Assembly (NCBI GenBank): GCA_036435485.1
Contig: CM071596.1
Location: 60,623,001 to 60,687,000, forward strand
Direction of reading: 5' to 3'
Length of the DNA: 64,000 nucleotides
Source of the DNA: Saposhnikovia divaricata
Lineage: Eukaryota > Streptophyta > Magnoliopsida > Apiales > Apiaceae
Shown: positions 48,840 to 61,000 of the stretch, piece by piece
How the letters are laid out: each line of letters begins with the position of its first letter
How positions within the stretch are numbered: position 1 is the first letter of the stretch
Made by a program: the position numbers and the translations under genes
The notes under the pieces: model-generated
The model's input: only the letters and a program-made list of their open reading frames with translations
Databases searched by the model: none
Told to the model about the DNA's origin: nothing

Positions 48840-49580
48840 AAAATATTTAAGTAAATATTTTTCATTATTCGGGCGACGAATATTATTTGAATATTCGTTC
48901 GAGATTATTTATTTTAACGATCTTTACTTCAAATAATTATTTGAACGTAACTATTCGACGAATAATATTTTTAATATTCATTCAGAGTCGAATTATTTAT
49001 CGATTATTATTGCGAATATTCTTCTAAAGGTTGGACTACTAAATGAATATTAATTGGATATTCATTTAGAATATTATTCATTAAATGAATATTACTTTTG
49101 AGTATTCATTTAAGACAGTAATTACCTATCGAATATTATTTTAATGTTCATCTGAAACTTGATTTATTTATCGAGTCTTATCTCGAATATTCCTTTAAAG
49201 CTTGGATTACTAAATGAACATTACTTGATATTCATTTAGAATATTATCCATTAAATGAATATTACTTTATCAATATTCATTTAAATTCCTAATTAATTAT
49301 GAATATTATTTTGAATATTCATCCAGGGTTCTATTTAATCATCGAATATTATTTTAAATATTTTAAATATTCCTTTCAGGTCTTATTAATTAATGAATAT
49401 TATTAGGAATATTCATTTCAATATTTAGTTATGCAATAAATATTCTCTCGATATTTCTTCAAGAATTATTTGAGAGATACTCTGGTTAAAGATATTCTTT
49501 CATATTCCTAAATATTCCGTAAAATATTTTAATTCAATAAATATTCTCTGAATATTTATTCCATGCTTAGAATAACCTCG
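48840..49580. repeat. AT-rich imperfect palindrome array in LTR E
   Basis: More than a dozen GAATATT/AATATTC units, many as ATGAATATT...AATATTCAT pairs spaced 25-45 bp apart. The counterpart in LTR B is at 34380-35060. Confidence 0.7.
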
Positions 49581-50909
49581 ATAAGGTTTATCTTCTTCGA
49601 TTATTACAGAAAATATTTCGGAGTCATATTATTATTAATCTTATATCAAGAAAGGTTCTCAGACATCATTCTTCTTTGAGTCTATCTCCTTAATAATAAG
49701 GGAACCTTACTTGGAAAATGTTATTTATCTTGTCGACTTCCCGGTCATAAAGTATTCCCTTCACTCGCAACTCTGGTGCTGTTGACTTATTAAGTCGTTG
49801 CTTACCTTCTCATCTTTCGAGGGGTAAGATTACTGGAACAAGTTGATATCGTTACCAAGTAATAGCTTGGGAGTTATTGGTAAATTTTCCTTTCCAACTA
49901 GATACGACTACTTTGTGGAGTCTTATCAACAAGTATTATACTTGGGGAAAGGGGGACGAACGTTACATTCAGAATCATGAATTCTATTTGAACTAGGAGT
50001 CGTGTAAGAGGCCGAGTAGCGCCGGTCCATCCCCTTTGGCCCAACCGTTGGCCGGGGAGAGCTAGCAAGGCGGTATACAAGTAAAGCCGTCAGTTCTTCC
50101 TTCTACCGGTAGTAAATCTAAATTGAGCTGTACGATCTCGACTGATCATCAAGATTGGAACAGCGGGCGCGGTGAATACTCCATCATTGGTTCATCATCC
50201 AAATTTATTTATTTCCTGCAACATGATTACTGTTGGCAGAGTTGGAAAAGGGTCATAACTGGAATTGCAACCTTTTCTTGCAAACTCCTCTTCTTAATAA
50301 CAATAAGAATTTCTCGCTTACTTTGATGTAGCAGATATTTCTACAAACAAATACTTTAAGTTACCTTGTAACTTCATCGTTCATATTATACTGGCATCAT
50401 TTCCGTAAATGCATGGCATATGGTTTGAAAGATACTTTTGAACTGTTATGCATTATCGTTCAGTTATATATTATTGTTGGTGGGCTATTGCTCACCCTTG
50501 CTTTATTATTATATCACAACAACAGCTAGATCAGATGACTCGCACAAGGTGCACTCGACGCGGGCGAGGACGATGAGACTACCAGAGCTGAAGAAGAAGC
50601 TATTGGTAGGGTATATTTATTCTTTCAGTACCAAGAATATGGTCTAGTATGACTTATGTAAATGGATGGCAAAGAGTATGTATTTATATTGAAATCCTTT
50701 TGGATTGTAAGAACTCATAATGTGATTAATAAAAATTTGATTGTTACTCTGATTTCATCTCTGGGACTATAACGGGTGTGTTTTATATTGTTGTGTTGGG
50801 TTATAGAGACGTAATTTATTTTATGTTAAGGAAAGTTCAATTGTTGTGGACAGAATTGGAAACCGTAACCACCGGATCCTGGACCCCGGATCTGGGGGTG
50901 TTATAGAAG

Positions 50910-50921
50910 TGGTATCAGAGC
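50910..50921 (+). promoter_or_regulatory. tRNA-iMet primer-binding site of element E
   Basis: TGGTATCAGAGC four bases after the LTR end. Confidence 0.85.
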
Positions 50922-53580
50922 GTACGTTATAAACCCCAGAGATGAGGTGACGTTAAAACAATAAATTCAATAAGATAATAAGAACTCTTGCCAAGTTCAT
51001 AGTCGGACTACTTAATGTAGTGATGACATATAAAACCCTTATGGGAACTCGTAAGTATAATGATAGTAACTTAGCTCGATATCGTATCGACGAGTAAGGC
51101 GACTGACCTTGAGGCATACGAGCAACAGCGCGATGATGCTTTATATGCTGAAGATCAGCGGGTAATTCGATGGAGTACCCTACTGGAGACCCGGAAGAGG
51201 TTCCAGCAGATAAGGAAAATCCTGTTAGGATAAGGAGCTTACCCATGGGTAATGAGGGTCGCAGCCAGAATGACTGTGATGATTAAGATATGGTGCTCAG
51301 AAAAGTGAGTATAAAGAACCGAGATATTATTAAGAGATCTGAAGATGCATGTTGAATTCATAGCCGGACTACCAGATGTAGTACCAGCAAGAAAGAAGGA
51401 TTGGAAGAATTACTTGAGATCTTATACGGAAATAGATTAGAATCCTTAGAGATTTTCATCTTAACAAAGAAAGAGCTAGAGGGATGTATGATTATCAAAG
51501 ACATCGATTTAGGGCGAGGAGCAGAGTCCCTAAGAATAGTTGAGAATGAGGCAGTAAGTGCCATATCATTTGATAAATGAATCAGTATGAATATTGTCAG
51601 TAATAATTCGCCATGAGAAGGCAGGTGTCGTAGGTTGTAAATTATGGAACCAAATTAAGGTTAATAAGGTGGTTTTATTAAGGAAAATGTTCATTTTATG
51701 AATGAATCATTTAGAAAGTAAAGACATTGGGAAGTGATAGCATGATTGGGTAAAATTATATAAGGAAGTAGCAAGCAAGACAATGATCTCAGAACCTACC
51801 GGAAGATAAGACCAGTGAGTCAAGATGAACTCGTAATGAGACTACTGCCAGAGACTGAGTATAGAGTTAATTCAACTCAGTTAAATGATGAACCAGAAAC
51901 GTTAAATGCATGTGATTTAGAGGAATATTAAATTCCTTCTTCTCTTTGAATGGATTATAATAGTACCTTAAGTTTATTCCGATGCGGAATTATAATAGAT
52001 CAAGTAATACGATCAGTAGTTAAAGAGAAAAATGTGAGAAAATCTTCCTGGAGCTAAAAGGTGAAATTGGTAATGACCAAGAGCTGGCATTGCTTAATGG
52101 AAAAAAAAAGGAGACTTTGTGCTTCCAACGACGCTTCGCATAAAGGGTTAGGTAGACCGACATTTGGTAGTATTGAATATCAGGACGTATAGGTATCAGG
52201 ATGTTATGACGGGTTTCAGTTTGAAACTATTGATTCCCTTCCAAGGGATGGATATAATTGATTCCTTTCCAGTGGGTAAACTTCCAATCTGATGATGATT
52301 ATTTCGTTAACTATGACTGCTTATGATTCCACCTGCTTGGAGGTTCAAAGAACTATTCTTCAGGTTTCGAAACTGGTCTCCTTAATGTTACCAGTAGGTG
52401 GGTAGATTGATCAAAATTTCCCTGAGTCTGGAAAGGAATTCGGTGAATTTTGGCAAACCTTGTCTTTCTGATTATCAGAGAATGTCATGGAAGAGAGTAA
52501 AAATTGGAGCAAACCCTGTGATTTGGGTAAGGATGCTGTAAAATGGGTTAGTAAACGGACCCTGAGCATTACAATCGACGGTAGTGATAAAATGATGAAG
52601 TGAGATTGGACGAAAATAGGAAATGTAAGTAAGAAACTAGCCGGACTGAGAAATTCCAGGATTGACTTAAATGAAAAGGTTGTTGTGCCAGGAATGGTAA
52701 GCTTGTGTGGCACGCAGGATTGATAAGAATAGTTGAAAAGATAAAAGTGGAGGAGAGGTGACCGGAGACGGTGCCGAGTAGTCGATTAAGACTTATATGG
52801 AGTAAAGTTTTGGAAAGGTAGAAAGGTATCAAAGAAGAAGGCACTATGCCGGCAATTGCTAGAAAAGTAATGCTATTAGCCAACCCCTAAAATCATATAT
52901 TTTAGTTTTGTGTGGCCAGTTGAGGCCAAGTCACAACGGACTATAAAGTGACTAGACCAGCAATAAAAATACAAAGCAGGGTTGCTTCTAAGTAAGCACC
53001 GACTGCAAGGGCTTCTGATATAAAGGAAATATTAATGAGATCGTAGGAGTCTTCTACTAAACCCTTTGCAACCCACGTTTTGATGGGGAATTTACTAGAC
53101 CTTTTTGGGATGGGGTAACCCGTACTAAAGTGACTCATGTGTATATGGTTGTCCAAGATTACGAGTAAAATGGAAGTATAGTGACTTGAGATGTATGATG
53201 TTAGGGTATCATGAATACCATGAATATATTACGACTAAGGGAAGTAAACAACGAAGGTTTATGAAGAGAGTATAGAAATGGTCAGAGATGGATCAGTATG
53301 CTGTAGAAATTTTGTCTAAGGCAAGTACATTTGAGAAGAACGATAAGTACTAAGAGATTCACGTTGAACTCGACCAATATCTTCCAAAACATCCTTGCTG
53401 CCATTACCAAGTTCTGTAAGAGAGGAGATAGGCATACGTTGCCTTTTTGGAAGGCCAAATAGGCTGACAACTATCTGAAAGAAGAGGGTGGCATTAAACC
53501 ACCGATCGATTATCAAATGAGAATGATTGAAAAGAGACCTTTATTAAGGATACATGATCTGATTGCCAATTATAAGATGC
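50922..53580 (+). other. element E leader and unrecognised interior
   Basis: No protein recognisable in any frame. The part at 52385-52740 is clearly homologous to element B at 25430-25680. Open frames here are short and scattered. Confidence 0.5.
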
Positions 53581-53584
53581 AAGA

Positions 53585-53960
53585 ATTCCTTGGCAGTTGA
53601 ATTAAGGATAGGATATCCATAAATTAAGACAAACCCTGGGGAATGCACAAGGGGTGGCATTAACCCTAATAACGACATTATGACTTCAGATGATATGAGC
53701 TGGACTTGCTAAGGCAACAATGACCGGTAAGGATTATTAAAAAGAGTTCTGGAAAGAACATAGATAGAATTATTAGAATATTGATCAATGACATTTTGAT
53801 ATACCCGGTACCCAGAAAATACCGGAGGAATGATAAGGATGGCCTATGAAACCTTACAAGGAAAAAGGTAATATTCCGAACTTCAAAATGGAAGTTTGGT
53901 AAGGAATGTATGACATCGTAACAATAATGCCAGATGAGGCATGTATGAAACCCTGAGGAA
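53585..53960 (+). pseudogene. element E reverse transcriptase remnant
   Basis: Frames read GYP.IKTNPGECTRG (RT region before the FGLTNAP block), then a segment corresponding to F.DDILIYS, here about SMTF.YTRYPENTGGM, and MAYETLQGK.YSELQN. This is recognisable as gypsy RT but with many stops and frame changes. Nothing functional can be encoded. Confidence 0.6.
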
Positions 53961-54762
53961 GTATGGATTGAACCTATAAAGGTTGAGATTATCCTAAGAT
54001 AAGGAAAGAACTAATAAGAGAAGTATCCTAAGTAGGATTGGGAATAAACGTGATAAAGTTCCCACGGGTAGGTGGAAGCAATGACTTATGGAGAAAGACT
54101 GATAAATATATTTTCTCCATCAGCAGAGCTTAAGGGAGAATGCTTTCACCCAACAATGATGGGAATGAGGTAGAAATGTTTGAATTGGAATATATCCAGA
54201 GAACAAGGATTACCAGAAATTATTATTATCAGGAAAGGCCAATGAGGTGGCCGACAGTCTAAGTATAAAGGAATAATTATAAATGTTCATACCGAAGAAA
54301 CAAAATGATATTTGGAAAGACCTTGAAGGTCATATTGGAGTGGAGGAAGTTACATTCCTTTTGATGATTGTGCAAGAATCGAAGGTAATAATAGTTTAAG
54401 TAAAGATTCGATTCCTGATGGAGTCTTAAGCATATTACGTACCTTAGAAGGTCCCGTTTTGAGGCAAACCAGGACCATGGTACAAAATTGATGAAGTAAA
54501 CCGTGAAGTTTCCAGTCTTTTATGGAAGATGCATAAGTGATAGTTTCATCAACCGGACCTAGCTGCGAAGCCTGAAACTCTTCTGCAATTCTATCTACTT
54601 CATGTTATATCTACATCAAGTTCAGGAAGTGTTCCTTATGGATAAGGAATAGTGATTACTTTGTCTCCCTAAGGGATTTGAAACCCGTAGGGTTAGCTAT
54701 TAATGCACTACGTAAACAACAAGTGATGGTGATTCTTCTAAGAAAGTAGATGACAATGTAAA

Positions 54763-54858
54763 GATAAAGAAAGTGCTGCCATTGATTAACTAAATGGCAT
54801 GTTGATGAATGACAAACAAGTTTATGTTAGTGTACTTCTGCGCAAACAAGATAGAGAA
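54763..54858 (+). other. poly(A)-binding-protein RRM-like segment captured in element E
   Basis: The frame reads DKESAAID, a TAA where PABP has Lys, then LNGMLMNDKQVYVSVLLRKQ and DRE. It is closer to the PABP RRM2 end than the copy in element B, and covers the same stretch. It is followed by EYEVDD, where gypsy integrase sequence resumes (compare EYEVGD in related elements). Confidence 0.7.
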
Positions 54859-55200
54859 TATGAGGTTGATGATTCATGATGTTAAAGATATTCCCATGGA
54901 AAGAATTAATGAGACTTGGAGGGAAGGGTGGTTGAGCCCGAGAGTTATTGGGCCACCTGAGAGTTTAAAGTGTTCGGACGGTGGTATTCGAGCCAGCCTT
55001 ACCCCCAAAGCTTATAGCACGGTCATAACGGGTTTTCATGTGGCCAGGCTACGTCAGTAAAATGTAGATGTTCAACAGATGATAGGAGTACGAGCATGTA
55101 GATATACGATCTGGTCTGACTTACGAAAGACAACCTGTGGAAAACCACGGTTAGAAAAAAAAAACAAGTGATGAGAAACACGGTTGGCAGAAGTAGATTA
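54859..55200 (+). pseudogene. element E integrase C-terminal remnant
   Basis: Directly after the PABP-like segment the sequence follows the gypsy integrase tail: EYEV.D, GWLSPRVIGPPESLK (54920-54970), a degraded LTPKAYSTVI block, then sequence matching QVDLRPDLTYEEQPVEI at about 55090-55150. Frameshifts and stops abound. Confidence 0.65.
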
Positions 55201-56363
55201 TATGAATCTAAGTTAAAGGGATCGGGCCAGATTCATTTCGGAAATTTTAAATTGGAATAACGTGATGATTATAGAATAAATGTGACGGAATACCGATAAG
55301 GAGGTACCAAGTGCAAAAAGGTGTCTCAATAAAGAGGTGAAGGTGAAAGTAAATAATAGAAATGAGTAAGAATCAGATAATAAGAAGGATGTGAGTGATA
55401 AAGAAAAGGCTGGGAAAGCAACTATGGGATGAGAAGCAAGGAATGTTATGAATGGGTTTTCTAATGAATTCTCAGGATGACAACCTGATAGTGTCAATAT
55501 TATAGTTATGAAAAAGCTAGTAACATGATATGGGATGTCAGTAATAATGATGTCAAGTGAGAAATCTAAGATTTAACCTGAAAGGTTGAAGGATTTCCCA
55601 AATGTGAGTATCGCTAAGATTGAACAAGAGTATTTGTCCATAGAATAATGGACAAAGCAGCAAGATATGTTGACACGTGAGATTGCGATCAAATAGTATT
55701 GGATATAATTATGATTAATTTCTTCTTTGATAAACCTCTATAGTTCAGAGGTAAATTCTGAGTATGATATTCTACAATCATGAAAGCTTTCTATAATCCT
55801 TTAGAACTCTTTTCTCTTCTTCTCTCTTATTCATCTTCTTTATGAATTGAGAAGAACAACCCTTTTAGGGGGGGTACTGCTACGTGACTATCTGACTATG
55901 TGATAGAAGTCTAAGTGGAATACCATGACTTGTGTAATTGCTTGTCAAGTACTAAAGGCTGGCCCCCTTCTGTACTAACTATGCAATATAACAAATGTTC
56001 AATTGATCATAGTGATCTCTCAATAAATCTTTCCACTTCTCTATATTGATCGAGATTGCAAAGATTAAAGCAATCAGGAAATGCACAGTACGAGCGAGGT
56101 TACCTCCGAATTCGTAGGGTGATAGTGATACCAATGTTACTGCAGGTATCAATAAGGATAAGACTGAGTAAGAGTATAACCCGGATAGTGAGTTGTACGA
56201 AAAGTAGCAACGTTGATGGAAAAAAAAGGGATACAGTATGGATTGTAGCACTAGAAGATGTGCTGAGGAAGGGTAGAACGACTAAGAATTGACCGGGAAG
56301 CTAAAAAGGGAACGACAGGCAAACGACTCTTTGCTTCCTACCTGATTCCGGGACAGAATCCTT
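55201..56363 (+). other. element E 3' untranslated interior
   Basis: No protein recognised. The part at about 55850-56050 is homologous to element B at 26520-26720, where it lies before gag. Short open frames only. Confidence 0.5.
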
Positions 56364-56378
56364 TTAAGGAGGGGAGAC
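56364..56378 (+). promoter_or_regulatory. polypurine tract of element E
   Basis: AAGGAGGGGAGAC runs directly into the TGTAAG start of the 3' LTR. Confidence 0.8.
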
Positions 56379-56571
56379 TGTAAGAACCCCAAATTTTGGA
56401 TATAATTAAAACTTTTTATTAAGTAATGATAAAATGAGGAACAATGATTCCGACAACAAGGTCACCAGCTCTAATGAATGGTGGTTTCAAAGAACAATGA
56501 TTGTAATGAATGGATATTGCTTTGGACAATGATCCTGATGCATTGGTATATTGTCAGAATAGAATAATTCG

Positions 56572-57852
56572 TGTTGAGTATTGAATACAGTAAAAGAATA
56601 CAGAGGGGGGGGGGTGAATGGATTCTTGAACTTTTCTTCGTTCTTGAATCTTTGCAGCAAGATAAGTGATGAGTGTGTGAGATATGAAGATTCGGATAAT
56701 TAAAGACAAACACAACACAATATCACTTTAATCTAATATCTTATTAGATTAAGATTTTGCTACAATCTGTGAATACAAATGATAGTATTCTCAGCTTCGT
56801 TTTTCTCAGAGAGATATTTTCTGGGTATATGAGAAACTTCAACACCTTAACAGCTAAGGAAGTGAGGCTGTATCCTTATAGACATGGATACACCCACTTA
56901 CTACAAATGAGGTAGGTAAAACAAAAGCACTTTCCAGTCTGTCTATCTCATTTTAGTAAGAGTCCAAACGGCTACAGATTTGACTTTGAAAAGCCTGTTT
57001 AGATCCACTTCTTCAGCTCCTTGTCCCTTGTCTTATCTCTCCAAGCTTCTTTGTAGGCTTTCCAGCATGCTTTATAGGACAGAGTCAAATAAAGTATCCT
57101 GGCTTGTTGCAGGTTTCTGACTTGTACAATTCTTCAGTATTTTGTCCTCAAGAATGTATTCGAGAAGTGACTAAGTGAGTGATTCGAGAACTGGAGTTGA
57201 CTTGATCGATAACTCTGAGTTCTCGAATAGTGTTATCTTGTCATATCGAATCACTTCTCGAATAGCTCTTTTCTCTGGGACTCCTTGAGATATCGAATAG
57301 AGCATTTTGACATATCGAATCCCTGAGATATCGAATAGCATATTGAGTCTTTGAGATATCGAATGTAGCATTGACTTGTTGACCCTTTGAGAACTCGAAC
57401 TGTTGACTCCTTGAGTTCTCGAACCGTGTAATGGACATATCGAATCCCTGAGATATCGAATAGCATATTGAGAGATATCGAATAGTGTCTTCTGAGATAT
57501 CGAACTCCAGACTTCTCGAATGCTAGACTTCTCGAATAAACAAATGTACTTCTCGAATTAGTACTTAGGCAATTTCTTCATTTCTTCAATTCTTCAAATC
57601 CCAACTGTGATTATTTGACAGTCTTCATTTCCTTGCTTGAGGCATGAACCTTAGAACTTCTTTCAAGCTTTATTCTTGACTTAGTAGGTACAGTTACACA
57701 GATAGAATTTGATGCCTATTACATAGTACAAACAAGTAGAAACTCTACAACTAGAGGTTCCCTCAGTTAAGAGGTCATGTAGGTAATGCATAGCATTACG
57801 AACCACTTGGGCTTGTTATTAGATGTATTCAGGCATGCCTCTGTGACTAACA
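56572..57852 (-). repeat. 3' LTR of element F with TTCnnGAA array
   Basis: On the minus strand it begins TGTTAGTCACAGAGG (57852) and ends ACTCAACA (56572), 1281 bp. Positions 57150-57560 are packed with TTCTCGAA/TTCGAGAA and ATATCGAAT units. A G-homopolymer (10 G) sits at 56604-56613. Confidence 0.85.
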
Positions 57853-57868
57853 ATCTCCCCCAAATTGT
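57853..57868 (-). promoter_or_regulatory. polypurine tract of element F
   Basis: The minus strand reads AATTTGGGGGAGATT immediately before the LTR start, the common copia polypurine form. Confidence 0.85.
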
Positions 57869-58011
57869 GAGTAAGACCCTTAGTCACAATTTCATGTCTG
57901 ATAACAAGCCTAACATACATAAAGATAAAACTTGACAGTACAGGTATGAATTTCCATTAGCAATTTGGATAGAACTACAGAGTGAGTAATCTTACAGCCT
58001 ATGATGAAGAA

Positions 58012-61000
58012 CTAGCCATTGTCTTTTGATTCCCTTTCCATAGCTTTGGCTTGAAATTCATCATATTCTTTCTCTCTTCTTTCTTTCTCCTTCCTTGTAT
58101 TCTCATCCATAGCTTTTATTATTTCTGCCATAGCATCCAATTCTTCAAGCAAAATTGAGTCTTTGAAATCTTCAAGTACTGGTTCCAGAATATTTGCAGG
58201 ATAGTGGTTGAGTAGATTCATTCTGATGTTGACTTGATTTCCATTTCTCCTCCTATACTTTACCATGTAGGGGTTGAACTGAACTCTACACAAACCCTTT
58301 TTCCTCAGCTTTTCTGCTTCACTTTCCAGTCTCTCAATTTCTCTCTCTCTTGCCAGCCATTTCTCAAAACACCCTTTTCTGACTTTTTCCTCATGATCTC
58401 TCTTCATTTTCACAAAATCAATTAGCTCCAGCTTCCATACTCTCTCCACTTTATCTTCTGAGCTCAACAGTGCAATGATTCTCTCTATGTCATATAGCTT
58501 GCCCCAGTGTTGACATCCTCCTTGTTTGAATTTCTCCTCCCTTCCATCAGAATATTTAATCTCAAGGCAATTATCAACAATGGCAACATGATAGATTCTT
58601 TGAGCTTGCAAAAATTGCAGTTGGTCTACATCATAATCTTCATCTAGTGGTTGGAGTTTTAGGCCTGGATAGATTGTCAGGGTTTTTGATATGGTTGGCT
58701 TTGATTTCCTTGCAGCTTGCTTGAACTTGATTCTTTTTACATGATTACTTGGCAGCAGTATGTGACCTTTGTTTGTAGACCATTGTAGTATTCCATTAGC
58801 AGTTTGCTTTTTGAAACATACAGATGGTTTCTTGACTTGAATCTTCTTCTCTTCTTGAGGTGGCAAGACAGTTGCAGAAGCCATAGATGCAAATTTTGAA
58901 AGGTCACTACTGGCAGCATTCACCCTAGACTTAGAGTCTTGCGTTGTGGTGAGGTTACTGTCAGCAATGCCTGAGGCTTGCTGTCTTCCACTTTTCCTCT
59001 CAGAGCCTTTACCTTGATCATCATCATTCTTCCTCTTCTCATCATCCTTCTTCTTCTTCTTGTCTTCATCACCCTTATTACTCCTGTGATGTCTTCCCCT
59101 TCCGTCACCTTTATCTTCATCCTTGTCTTGATCTTTGCTTGGGTTGAACTTAGCAGTCTCAGATACAATGCCAGTTGCAATATATGACCTGAGATAAGAT
59201 ATAGCTTCTAATTCTTCTGCTGTTCTTGATCCCTTCTTCTTGATCAGTTTCTCAATGATGGCTATGATGAGATTTTTATTTTGAGGAGTTAGATGCTTAG
59301 GAATGACCAGCTGCTTGATATCTTCAATTCTTGTTCCAGCCTGGTAGATAATAGTTCTAGGATCTGTGAAAACTTCAGGTAGCCTTGAAGGTTGACCATT
59401 CCTCAAGTCATCATGAAGACTCTTGTTGTTCTCATTTCCCTTCTCAATTAGTCCAAGGAGCACATTCACTTCTGAGTGCTTTAGACTCTGTAGAGTATTG
59501 ATGGTTAAGTGCCATATCTTGTTCTTTCCTACCATCAATATCTCCTTGAGCCATAGATTATTAAGCCTCCTTGGTACTACAGTGAGACAGTCAATCTGAC
59601 TCTTCAAACTCTCATGATATAGCAGAGCATCACCAGCCTGTTCTCTAGAGACTTTCAGAAACTCCAAGAATGCATCATCATGATAGACATTTGAGTTTGC
59701 AATTTCTTGTAGCTTGGCCTCAATGACCACCTTCACTTCTACTGGCTTGGCACTCTTAGATATTGAGATTCGAGGCTTGTCAGATGGCATACTCCCCGCA
59801 ACCACTGTGGTTGTGATAGACTGCCTTTGACCATCAGGAGTAGTGATGTGCACAGTTGGTAGAGTGACAACTGGCAGAGAAGTGGGAGGCTCATCAACTT
59901 TGTCCTTTCCTTTTCCAGGCACATGAGTAGTAGATTTCAAAGTTCTCTGATGGCCACCCTCAGTGATCTTGATGCCCTTTTCTAGTGGTCTCTCCCCCTT
60001 TGGATTTGAGTTCTTTGATATCCTCTTCTCCCCCTTAGGCTTGTTGACAGACACAGGGACTGTAGGAGGCACCTTTGGAGTTGAAGATTCATCAGGTAGA
60101 GGGAGACCCATGTGCTTCATCATTGCAGACAACATTGATTGTTGATGCAGAAGAACATCAGCTGTGGTGGTGGCTTGAGTGTTCAACTGCTCAGTCAGAG
60201 TTGTCACAGTGTCTGTAAGATGAGCATTGGACTTGTGGAGAGAGACTACCTCCTTTTCAAGAGTATCCACTTTAATGAAGAGTTCATTGGCCTTAAAACC
60301 AGATAGGGATTGATCCTTCAGTCTCTGCACTTCGAACCTTGACATCTCATGCACAGGAACCTCAGTGACCAGCTTGTCTCCATATTGATTTGCAAAGAGG
60401 GTCCTGAGCATGGCATTGGCATCAGTTGTCTGATCTGATAAGGATTGAAATTTGTGCCCCAGACCTGTGACAGCATCCTTGAGAATAGCCAAACCATTGT
60501 CCATCCTGGTGCAAGTAGCATTGCAGGTTCGAATGTCCTTGAGAACAGTCTCCAATTGAGGGAATTTAGCATCAAAAGTCCTCTTGATCTCATGCACCTC
60601 CTTGGTTGTAGCTGAACACACTTCATTAATTTCTGTCTTTAAGCCTTTACCAAGATAGTGTGCAGCCTTGAGAATGCCTTTATAGCTGTCATTCACTGCT
60701 TCAAACACATCAGTAGGGTTGAGAGATTTGGCATTGGACCCTAGTGAAGTGATGTACTCTTCTCTGAGATACTGGAGACCTTCTGAGAGAGGGATTGAAT
60801 TGGTTCCTTGCAGCCAAGCATCGATATTCCCATCTCTCTCAGTTTCATCTATGATCTTCTCCTTCTGTAGCTCTACATCCTCTTTGTGACATAGGAGAAT
60901 AGCTTCATAGTCTGGATTGGGCATGTTTGCAGTGAGAAGGTGCTGAGCAATTTTTGTGAACTCAGGGATCTGATCCACAACTAAGCTTTGAAGTGCTTCA

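Larger units (their letters stand above)
45756..50905 (+). repeat. 5' LTR of element E
   Basis: 5150 bp, starting TGTAAGAACCCCAAATTT and ending GGGGGTGTTATA. It contains a 20-bp minisatellite (46021-46116) and a second, diverged copy of its own early region at about 46690-46860 (compare 46140-46310). The AT palindrome array is at 48840-49580, and a conserved block at about 49740-50090 is shared with the LTR of B (35280-35640). Confidence 0.8.
45756..56571 (+). mobile_element. Ty3/gypsy-type element E (5.15-kb LTR, degenerate interior)
   Basis: Inserted in G's gag (probable target TCATA, 45751-45755). The 5' LTR is 45756-50905, the primer site is at 50910-50921, decayed pol lies between, the polypurine tract is at 56364-56378, and the 3' LTR begins at 56379. 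The 3' LTR is present for 193 bp before element F interrupts it. Those 193 bp are identical by eye to the start of the 5' LTR, indicating recent insertion. The coding region is nevertheless full of stops, so the copy was probably mobilised in trans. Confidence 0.8.

Noticed and set aside
58234..60145. Plus-strand open frames opposite the Sirevirus 3' ORF
   Set aside because: Shadows of the 1592-codon gene on the minus strand.
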